From F1-120-MAGs238 sp964484185 (GTDB lineage Bacteria > Planctomycetota > Phycisphaerae > Phycisphaerales > UBA1924), in assembly GCA_964484185.1 (NCBI GenBank), contig CAZAEQ010000072.1:1-12079 (forward strand): DNA of 12,079 nt, written 5' to 3'. The notes under the pieces are model-generated. The model saw nothing but the letters and a program-made list of their open reading frames with translations, did not search any database and had not been told where the DNA came from. The translations under genes were made by a program, and so were the position numbers. Positions 1-5,875 of the stretch are shown here, in pieces (position 1 is the first letter of the stretch; every line of letters starts with the position of its first letter).

Positions 1-35
1 GGGGTGCGCTTTCGTAAAGGGGGTTAAGTTGCCGG

Positions 36-1067
36 GTGCTGGTGGGGTTTTGGGTCCCGGATAAATGTCACCCGGACCTTGCGAACGTAGCGGCGTTCAT
101 TCGCGAAATCGTGCCGCGGGAACTGGTGCATATCAATGTGCCAAATGGCAACTGGCGGCGGATTGTGAGCGCGCAGTTGGTGGCGGGGGGTGTGCCCAAG
201 GCGGCGATCGGGAAGCACGTGCGGTTTCATCACATCCCGACGAACGAGTCGTGGTGTCGCGATCATGGGCCGGCGTTTATAGTGCGCGAAGGGCGCGGCG
301 GCAAGAAAGAGATGGCGATTGTCGATTGGGGATTTAATGCGTGGGGCGGGAAGTATCCGCCGTTTGATTCTGATGACAATGTGCCGACGCGGATTGCGGA
401 ATTGATGAAGGATGGGAAGTCGGGGATTGAGGGGAACTGTGCGGGCGTGTTTTATCCCAAGCACAAGGGCGTGCCAGTGATCATGGAAGGCGGGTCGGTT
501 GAGTTTAATGGTGCGGGCACGGTGATGACCAGCGAGTCGTGTCTGCTCAATAAGAACCGCAATCCGAATTTGACGAAGAAGCAGATTGAGAAGTACCTGA
601 AGGATTACTACGGGCAGTCGCATGTGGTGTGGCTGGGTGATGGGATTGTCGGCGATGATACCGATGGGCACATTGATGATCTGGCGCGGTTCATCGACCG
701 GCGAACGATTGTGACAACGATTGAAGAAGATCCAAAGGATCACAATTACAAGTTGCTGAAGGACAATCTGCGGCGGCTTGAGTTGGCGCGGGATCAGGAT
801 GGAAAGAAATTTGAAATCATCACGCTGCCGATGCCGGGTCGAGTTGAGTATGACGGACAGCCGCTGCCAGCGACGTATGCGAATTTCTATTTTGTGAATG
901 GGGCGGTGTTATTGCCGGTGTATCGCAATAAGAAGCGGGATCAGTTGGCCGCGGAAATAATGCAAAAAGCGATGCCGAAGCACAAAGTGATTTCGATCGA
1001 TTGCTGGGAACTGATCTGGGGACTGGGGTCGATTCACTGCTTAACGCAGCAGCAGCCCAAGGTGTAA
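36..1067 (+). CDS. aguA: Agmatine deiminase (agmatine iminohydrolase), N-terminus possibly incomplete
   Basis: This enzyme hydrolyses agmatine to N-carbamoylputrescine and ammonia in putrescine synthesis, and is cytosolic. The protein shows the family landmarks (guanidine-modifying fold, PAD_porph family): the SWCRDHGP substrate-site segment near residue 72, MEGGSVEFNG near 150, SCLLNKNRNPNL near 168, DDTDGHIDDLARF near 207 with the catalytic His/Asp, and the nucleophilic Cys in GLGSIHCLT close to the C-terminus. At 343 residues it is slightly shorter than usual. The missing part is at the front: the conserved MPAEWEPH-type segment that normally precedes the first beta strand is absent, and the protein begins directly with VLVGFWVPD. 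I use GTG at 36 because an in-frame TAA lies at 15-17 and an AAGGGGG Shine-Dalgarno-like run lies at 17-23. The start is uncertain; a frameshift or deletion at the left edge is possible. No partner N-carbamoylputrescine amidase is in view. Family call is firm, start is not. Confidence 0.9.
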   Translation: MLVGFWVPDKCHPDLANVAAFIREIVPRELVHINVPNGNWRRIVSAQLVAGGVPKAAIGKHVRFHHIPTNESWCRDHGPAFIVREGRGGKKEMAIVDWGFNAWGGKYPPFDSDDNVPTRIAELMKDGKSGIEGNCAGVFYPKHKGVPVIMEGGSVEFNGAGTVMTSESCLLNKNRNPNLTKKQIEKYLKDYYGQSHVVWLGDGIVGDDTDGHIDDLARFIDRRTIVTTIEEDPKDHNYKLLKDNLRRLELARDQDGKKFEIITLPMPGRVEYDGQPLPATYANFYFVNGAVLLPVYRNKKRDQLAAEIMQKAMPKHKVISIDCWELIWGLGSIHCLTQQQPKV

Positions 1068-1074
1068 AAAGAAA

Positions 1075-1098
1075 AACCCCGGGCACGGGCCCGGGGTT
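1075..1098. terminator. Bidirectional rho-independent terminator between converging genes
   Basis: This is a perfect 10-bp stem, AACCCCGGGC paired with GCCCGGGGTT, with an ACGG loop. It sits 7 bp after the agmatine deiminase stop and 23 bp beyond the stop of the converging secreted-protein gene. On the plus strand the tail is GATTTTC. On the minus strand the stem is followed by TTTCTTTTT (from A-rich positions 1066-1074), so it should work better for the minus-strand gene while serving both. Confidence 0.88.
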
Positions 1099-1121
1099 GA
1101 TTTTCAGACTGCGATCAGCAA

Positions 1122-3125
1122 TCAGCAGCCGACCGAGAACGCATCGACGAAGTCGAGGTAATCGAAGAAGTCGATGACGCCGTCGAGGTTGAAATCGGCG
1201 CGGGTGTCGTTGGCCGAGAACTTGTCGACGAAGTCGAGGTAGTCGAAGAAGTCAACGACGGTGTCGGCGTTGAAGTCGCCAGCGCAGGGGCTGACGTTGA
1301 GAGTGATGTACTGAGTGCCAGCGACAGCGTTGAAGTCGATTGCGCGAACTTCAGCCATGTTTGCTGCACCGGCGGGAAGACCACCGATGACCTGGTTCGA
1401 CATGTAGCCGTGGCCACCATCGGTGATCCAGCCTGCGAGGCGGATCGGTGAAGAGTGGTCCCAGCCGAGTTCATCGAGGCGGAACTCATATTCCCAGCCG
1501 GTGCTGACAGCGCGAGCCGCAGCATCGGAAGAGGTCGTACCGGTGACGCCCAGGACGTTGGAGTTGTCAAGGGACATGCGCAAGGCATCGGTGTTTACGA
1601 TTGGGGTTGGAACGTTGAAGACCTCAAGCTGAGCGGAGCGCGGGGCGTAGTTGCAGAAGAGATTGGCGATGCCGCCTGTCTGTATGTCAAGACGTGTGCC
1701 AGCGTAGTCGATCGGGTTGTTCGAGGCGCGAGGGCCGCCGTCGTATGCGCCGTAGTCGAGATTCTCATCGTTGAAGTTACGGATGGGGCCATCGGTGCGG
1801 AGGACCGCAGCGTTAGAGTACATCTGAGTGTTGCCAGCGCCGCCGCCACCGTTGGTTGCACCAACCCAGTAGTCAGCAGTAAAGCCTGAGTCAAACGTGA
1901 GGCCTGTGCCTTCTGCGCCAGAGCCGTAGCGATTCAGACCGTTGAAGTCGATATCGACGTTGTTGTTCCGCATGGTGTTCTGGCCAGCGGCAGATGTAGT
2001 GGAATCGACATCAAAGAAGAGGTCGAGTTTATTGAAATTTGTCTGAAGGTTGCCGGTGACGAGCACATAGAGACGGCTGCCAACTGCTGTCGCATAGACG
2101 CCGTCGATTTCGCTGCCCGCGGCGAAGTCTACTGTTCCGGTTGGGGGTGGGCAAGTTGCCGGGACGCCGGCGATATTGGAATTGTTGATTTCAACGCTGA
2201 TGTTGTTGGGGTTGTTGCCGCCGCCGAGAGTCGCGCCAACGCCGACATCGTGGCTGCCCATGTAGTAACCTTCTCCCGGGTCGCCAGCGCTTGGACGCAG
2301 GCGGGCGTAGTTGGCATAGAGAGTGGGGGTGCCACCGTTGGTGACGCCGAGCCAGTAGTCAGCGGTGAAGCCGGTGTCAAAAGTCACGCCAGCGCCTTCG
2401 GCCGCTGGGCCGCCAAGGCGGTTGAGACCGTTGAAGTCGACATCGGGATTGTCGGCCGCGAGGGTTGATTGGCCACCAGCGATCGAATCGACGAAGAGAC
2501 TCAACTTGGTGAAGTCGGAATTGAGATTGCCGGTGATCATGACGTAGAGCACGCCATCTTTGACCGTTGCGTAGACAGCATCGATTTCAGAGCCGTTGGC
2601 GCCGCCGGTTGCGTTGGTGTTGTCTCCGTAACCGGTGCGAACGCTTTGGATGAACTTGGCCGCACCATAGGAGGCATCCAGTGTTCCATCGACTACCGGG
2701 GCAACGCCAGCGGTTTCAGTAATTCCACTGAAGTGCTGAGTGCCAGCAATTGATGTGAAGTTGACTGCACGCGACTCGCCCAGATTCTGTGTACCAGCGG
2801 CAAGCCCGCCAAAAATCTGGTTGGACATGTCGTTAAAGCCGCCATTGGTGATGAAACCGGAGAGTTTGATGTCAGCAGCGGCTGGGTTACCGATGGCGGT
2901 GAGCGGAATCGCCCATTCGATGCCAGTGGTGACTGCGCCTGGGTTGCCAACATCGTTTTCGTTACAGCCACCGACAGGGGCGTTATCGCCGAAACCGGTT
3001 GGGTTGTCAGCGTTTACCCATTGAGCCGGGCCGTACGAAGCGTCTTTGCTTCCGTCGATGGTGGGTTGGGCGCAAGCGAGGCCAGCGCAGCACATAAGCA
3101 ATGAGGTGACCGAAACCGTTTTCAT
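1122..3125 (-). CDS. Secreted modular protein of unknown function with two C-terminal dockerin-like calcium-binding repeats
   Basis: This is a 667-residue exported protein. Residues 1-19 form a signal peptide ending ACA before Gln20. The body is built from related segments. Short A segments (DGxxDASYG) lie at 22-50 and 144-170. B segments open GSEIDxVYATxxxxxLYVxxTGNL at 178 and 337 and later contain DFNGLNR (230, 393) and GFTADYW (252, 414). C segments lie at 69-135 and 544-611 and share MSNQ(I/V)xGGLxAG. Residues 617-637 and 644-664 are two 27-residue-period repeats, DFNxDxxxDFFDYLDFVD, with D-x-N-x-D-x-x-x-D EF-hand ligands as in type I dockerins. From memory, GSEID/TGNL/GFTADY segments occur in uncharacterised secreted planctomycete proteins; no activity is known to me and none is assigned. 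The start is supported by AGGAG at 3132-3136, six bases upstream. It is probably monocistronic and ends at a strong terminator. The repeats suggest calcium-dependent surface or matrix attachment, but that is inference. Confidence 0.85.
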   Translation of the reverse strand: MKTVSVTSLLMCCAGLACAQPTIDGSKDASYGPAQWVNADNPTGFGDNAPVGGCNENDVGNPGAVTTGIEWAIPLTAIGNPAAADIKLSGFITNGGFNDMSNQIFGGLAAGTQNLGESRAVNFTSIAGTQHFSGITETAGVAPVVDGTLDASYGAAKFIQSVRTGYGDNTNATGGANGSEIDAVYATVKDGVLYVMITGNLNSDFTKLSLFVDSIAGGQSTLAADNPDVDFNGLNRLGGPAAEGAGVTFDTGFTADYWLGVTNGGTPTLYANYARLRPSAGDPGEGYYMGSHDVGVGATLGGGNNPNNISVEINNSNIAGVPATCPPPTGTVDFAAGSEIDGVYATAVGSRLYVLVTGNLQTNFNKLDLFFDVDSTTSAAGQNTMRNNNVDIDFNGLNRYGSGAEGTGLTFDSGFTADYWVGATNGGGGAGNTQMYSNAAVLRTDGPIRNFNDENLDYGAYDGGPRASNNPIDYAGTRLDIQTGGIANLFCNYAPRSAQLEVFNVPTPIVNTDALRMSLDNSNVLGVTGTTSSDAAARAVSTGWEYEFRLDELGWDHSSPIRLAGWITDGGHGYMSNQVIGGLPAGAANMAEVRAIDFNAVAGTQYITLNVSPCAGDFNADTVVDFFDYLDFVDKFSANDTRADFNLDGVIDFFDYLDFVDAFSVGC
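1144..1259 (-). repeat. Near-identical 35-bp direct repeats coding the dockerin-like pair
   Basis: Copies at 1144-1178 and 1225-1259 differ at only a few positions and are 81 bp apart, matching the 27-residue protein period. They code the VxDFFDYLDFVD part of each calcium-binding repeat. Nucleotide-level conservation this high suggests a recent duplication or gene conversion between the two halves of the domain. Confidence 0.85.
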
Positions 3126-3418
3126 TCTCTACTCCTGAATCAAATGCGGAGGCGGATCGCCTCCTGGGAAAAACAAGTTGTCTTCAACTTTGTCGCGTGA
3201 AAGTCCCCAGAGTGCACGATGCGCTGCTGGATGCGATTCTGGCTGAATACCTCATATGTTACAGGCAGAGCGGCAGAGCATGAAAGAGAAAAAGTGGCAA
3301 AGTCGGTCAATTTCTCCTGATTAGCCAAAAAACCAAGAGTTTGTTCGGTTTTTAACCCGATCCGAGAACTCGCTGAAACAGGCAACCCGAACCGAACCGT
3401 GTACGGATAGGATTGTCA

Positions 3419-3447
3419 TTGCAAGCGTTTACCGTTTGTGCTAATTT
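3419..3447 (+). promoter_or_regulatory. Candidate sigma-70-type promoter for the pseudopilin gene
   Basis: TTGCAA at 3419-3424 is separated by 17 bp from TAATTT at 3442-3447. A TG one base before it (3439-3440) gives an extended -10 arrangement. Transcription would begin near 3454, about 24 bases before the preferred ATG at 3478. This also argues against the upstream ATG at 3448, which would lie at or before the transcription start. Matches to consensus are only partial. Confidence 0.35.
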
Positions 3448-3467
3448 ATGATTTGCACTCTGCATTC

Positions 3468-3472
3468 GAGGA
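3468..3472 (+). promoter_or_regulatory. Ribosome binding site fixing the pseudopilin start at 3478
   Basis: GAGGA is followed by five bases and then ATG at 3478. The in-frame ATG at 3448 has no comparable purine-rich site, and would add ten residues in front of a normal-length prepilin leader. Confidence 0.65.
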
Positions 3473-3477
3473 TCTGT

Positions 3478-4407
3478 ATGCGCACCCAATCGAGAGAATC
3501 TTCGGCCACTTGTTCGCGTGCGTTCACGCTCATCGAATTGCTGGTGGTCATTGCAATCATCGCCCTGCTGATTTCGATCTTGCTCCCGGCGATTTCGAAA
3601 GCACGCGAGACGGGCAGGCTTGGAAAGTGCCTCGCGAATGTGCGGCAGACTGGCCTTTCGATGACGATGTACGCCAATGACTGGAAGGGGTGGTATCCAC
3701 TGCTTCCGTTTAACCCTGCGACCACAGAACGCGCCGACTTTGAAAGGCCAGCCGGGTTTTTGGCCAATCAAGGGCAATACGGCGGCGTTGCAGGGCTCTG
3801 GAGTCTCTACCAGGGCCGCGGAACCGCTGATCCTGCTCGCGGCTGGCTGGGTGCGGCTGTCGAAGATGATGCAAAATATAACGACAACAACAAAGTTGCA
3901 CTGTTAAAGCCGTACAACGAAGGGTTTGGACACCTGGTCTGTCCTTCCGACAAGCAGGACTACCACTGGCGCCCGATGAACAGCGGCATTAATTCGATCG
4001 CCAACGCAATTGGCGGGGTGCCATTAATCCCGAAGGCTCCAGGCAGCGAATACGATGTTACGAATTACAATGTAAGCTATCTTTACATTGCAGGCCTCAA
4101 GACTGACGAACCCGAAATCGTGACCGCGCCGCCACTCTTTGGCGATGAAACCAATGAATGGGATTTCGGCACAGCCGCCTGGTATGGTGCCGGAAATAAC
4201 ACGGCGAATTCAGGCAAGTACCGGAAAGACGACAACCACGGACTTAATGGCGGCAATTTCGTATTCGCAGATGGGCACGCAGCGCTGATCAGCGGCAGCG
4301 TTCATGACACGTTCTTCAAAGCGCCGCTTCCAGGCCTGCCCGCCCCCGCCCAGTCCGTCAATGTGATTAATGCAAACCGCAGCCGCAAGGTTTACACCAT
4401 GGATTAA
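3478..4407 (+). CDS. Type II secretion/type IV pilin-like pseudopilin with H-Xn-DG motif
   Basis: This 309-residue prepilin-type protein has a basic leader of 15 residues ending SRA. It is followed by the FTLIELLVVIAIIALLISILL helix with Phe16 and the conserved Glu at mature position 5 (Glu20). Prepilin peptidase normally cuts after Gly; here the -1 residue is Ala. The globular part begins KARETGRLGKCLANVRQTGLSM, typical of the large planctomycete pseudopilin families. Near the C-terminus it carries the processing-associated H-Xn-DG motif: His254 and Asp265-Gly266, with ten residues between them rather than the usual nine. These proteins are anchored in the inner membrane with the globular domain outside. 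Their individual roles are mostly unknown, and planctomycete genomes carry many copies. It lies 67 bp before the permease gene in the same direction, so cotranscription is possible but not shown. No other secretion or pilus gene is in the window. Confidence 0.9.
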   Translation: MRTQSRESSATCSRAFTLIELLVVIAIIALLISILLPAISKARETGRLGKCLANVRQTGLSMTMYANDWKGWYPLLPFNPATTERADFERPAGFLANQGQYGGVAGLWSLYQGRGTADPARGWLGAAVEDDAKYNDNNKVALLKPYNEGFGHLVCPSDKQDYHWRPMNSGINSIANAIGGVPLIPKAPGSEYDVTNYNVSYLYIAGLKTDEPEIVTAPPLFGDETNEWDFGTAAWYGAGNNTANSGKYRKDDNHGLNGGNFVFADGHAALISGSVHDTFFKAPLPGLPAPAQSVNVINANRSRKVYTMD

Positions 4408-4474
4408 GGCCCAGGCAGCGCAGCCGGGGCCGATTTCGGCTACACTCGGCGAACTGTTTTGAAGGGAACGATTC
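4408..4474 (+). promoter_or_regulatory. Short intergenic region with possible -10 element before the ABC transporter genes
   Basis: GCCG-ATTT-CGGC at 4429-4440 can form a small hairpin, too weak and without a T-run to be called a terminator. TACACT at 4441-4446 resembles a -10 element, but no good -35 lies 16-18 bp upstream. GAAGGGA at 4461-4467 is the ribosome site for the GTG at 4475. Whether the transporter has its own promoter is undecided. Confidence 0.25.
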
Positions 4475-5788
4475 GTGGGTGAAGTCAAGAATCTGCCCGA
4501 TGCTTCGAGTGTCGGTAAGAAACAATCATGGTTCAAGCGACTGCTGCTGGTTCAGGAAACTGGCCTGCTCCTTGTTATCGCAATGATTGCGATTCTCCTC
4601 ACGTTTCGCGGCGGTCAGAAGCTCGCGCAGTTTCCAGTTGAGCTTCCCGCAACCAGCACCGCAAGTGAAATCTCCGGCTCCGTGATTGAAGTCACACGTG
4701 CTGGCGATGCCGCGGAAGCGATTGCAAATCTCGCAAGTCCAGCGCCCGATGGAACCGTCTTGAATCGTTCCTACGCGGGCAATGGAACCGTCGTGCTTGT
4801 CGATGGGAAAGCAAGCTACTTTCCCACCGCCAGACTGGTTGCCAATGGAGCGAGCAATCGGCTCATCCTGGTGAAGTCAGTGAACAAGTTTCTTGATCTG
4901 GGGAATCTCGCGAGCGTGTTGAACGCTGCGAGCTATATCGCCATCATGGCCGTGGGAATGACCGCGATCATCGCGATGGGCGGAATCGATCTCTCAGTCG
5001 GCTCAATCTACGGACTGTGCGGCATCCTCGCGGCAATGGCGCTTCAACGTCTGCAAGGTGACCGCCCTGAATCTGCGGGCCTGTTTTCGTCGCTTGGGAT
5101 TGGGCTCCTGGTTTCGTGCACGGTTGGCGCAGTGATGGGTGCGTTCAATGGATCGCTTATCGTGGGCCTGCGCGTACACCCGTTCATTATCTCGCTGGGC
5201 ATGATGTCGGCATACTCAGGAATTGTGTTTGTCGTCACTCAAGGGCAGTCGATTTCCGGACTGCCACCTGCATTCACGACAGGTTTCTTCAAGGCCGAAG
5301 CGATGGGACTCTATCCCGCGCCGCTGGCGTCGATGGTTCTGGTTGGTCTACTTGGAACCGTGATCTTAACTTCCACAGTGCTGGGCCGACAGGTCATGGC
5401 GATAGGTGGCAATGAAGTCGCCGCGAAATATGCGGGAATCTCGGTTGGCAAAGTGAAGATCATTGCGTATTCCCTGATGGGTCTTCTTGCGGGCCTTGCC
5501 GCCTGTGTTTCGATTGGCTATTTCGGTGCAGCAGCGCCAGATTCTGGCCGCGGCTATGAATTACGAGTGATCGCGGCGGCGGTGATCGGCGGGGCATCCC
5601 TGGCAGGCGGCCGCGGATCGGCCTTTGGCGCGGTGCTCGGCGCGATTATCGTTGAATTGATTAACAACGGGATGATCATTCTGGATATTCCTCAGAGCTA
5701 TACCCAGATCGTCATGGGAGCGGCAATTATTGCCGCGGTAGTGCTCGATCAGACCAAGACTCGCCTTGGCGGGCGGCAGGTACGGTGA
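4475..5788 (+). CDS. Sugar ABC transporter permease, CUT2/RbsC type, with extra extracytoplasmic insertion
   Basis: This is the membrane subunit of a ribose/xylose/galactose-type importer (BPD_transp_2 family). Recognisable core motifs are GGIDLSVGS at 169-177, AFNGSLIVGLRVHPFIISLG at 223-242, the ATPase-contact segment GRQVMAIGGNEVAAKYAGI at 304-322, and GYELRVIAAAVIGGASLAGG at 360-379, followed by the last helices. Several hydrophobic helices are evident. It has 437 residues, whereas RbsC-like permeases are usually about 310-350. The excess is a mostly hydrophilic stretch at about 51-135, between the first helix (about 23-44) and the conserved core, with Ala/Thr-rich and beta-like sequence. 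By topology it should face outward. GTG at 4475 is preferred because GAAGGGA lies seven bases upstream. It is followed by the binding protein and ATPase genes on the same strand. The substrate is not visible from sequence. Confidence 0.92.
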   Translation: MGEVKNLPDASSVGKKQSWFKRLLLVQETGLLLVIAMIAILLTFRGGQKLAQFPVELPATSTASEISGSVIEVTRAGDAAEAIANLASPAPDGTVLNRSYAGNGTVVLVDGKASYFPTARLVANGASNRLILVKSVNKFLDLGNLASVLNAASYIAIMAVGMTAIIAMGGIDLSVGSIYGLCGILAAMALQRLQGDRPESAGLFSSLGIGLLVSCTVGAVMGAFNGSLIVGLRVHPFIISLGMMSAYSGIVFVVTQGQSISGLPPAFTTGFFKAEAMGLYPAPLASMVLVGLLGTVILTSTVLGRQVMAIGGNEVAAKYAGISVGKVKIIAYSLMGLLAGLAACVSIGYFGAAAPDSGRGYELRVIAAAVIGGASLAGGRGSAFGAVLGAIIVELINNGMIILDIPQSYTQIVMGAAIIAAVVLDQTKTRLGGRQVR

Positions 5789-5817
5789 TTCAGCAGATGG
5801 CCAAAAGTGTCGGTACG

Positions 5818-5845
5818 ATCTGGTTCAACAAATCTGGTTCAACAA
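5818..5845 (+). repeat. Perfect 14-bp tandem duplication upstream of the binding-protein gene
   Basis: ATCTGGTTCAACAA occurs twice head to tail (5818-5831 and 5832-5845) in the 87-bp gap between permease and binding protein. It lies 18 bp before the GGAG ribosome site at 5863-5866. Because 14 is not a multiple of three, it is unlikely to be coding. It could be a recent slippage duplication, or a tandem protein- or RNA-binding site. Confidence 0.95.
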
Positions 5846-5875
5846 GGGACCACTTTCAAAATGGAGATTTGGTGT

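Larger units (their letters stand above)
3126..3477. promoter_or_regulatory. Divergent intergenic region (352 bp) between the secreted protein and pseudopilin genes
   Basis: I see no convincing gene here. On the minus side, next to the secreted-protein start, it holds the AGGAG ribosome site (3132-3136). It also holds a perfect inverted repeat, GGAGGCG-GAT-CGCCTCC, at 3148-3164. In the minus-strand transcript the flanking bases give a consensus AGGAGG inside this hairpin, about 35 bases before the start codon and with no start codon at a usable distance. A weaker AT-rich inverted repeat, AAAAACC / GGTTTTT, lies at 3328-3334 and 3347-3353. Short CCGAA tandem units lie at 3387-3399. A candidate plus-strand promoter lies at 3419-3447. 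I could not pick a convincing minus-strand promoter. Confidence 0.5.

Noticed and set aside
298..306. Loss of function in the ATPase because the second Walker A lacks Lys and the first signature is degenerate
   Set aside because: These coordinates are residue numbers in the ATPase (DNA about 7918-7944). This asymmetry is standard in RbsA/MglA-type double ATPases, so it is not a defect.
24..743. 239-codon open frame on the minus strand opposite the agmatine deiminase gene
   Set aside because: It is antisense to a gene with clear catalytic motifs, has no recognisable domain, and is rich in Arg/His/Pro as expected from the complement of GC-rich codons.
3140..3310. Possible 57-residue leader peptide ending 14 bp before the secreted-protein start, with AGGAG and a TTG at 3310
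   Set aside because: The AGGAG-to-TTG spacing is only three bases, the product looks like no known leader, and the frame spans the hairpin region. Too weak to call a gene.
3328..3353. AT-rich inverted repeat AAAAACC / GGTTTTT as a terminator
   Set aside because: The 7-bp stem has a 12-base loop, is weak, and lies between divergent starts where no transcript should end.
3448..3477. Upstream ATG start for the pseudopilin
   Set aside because: It lacks a ribosome site and overlaps the likely transcription start; ATG 3478 has GAGGA at ideal spacing and gives a normal 15-residue leader.
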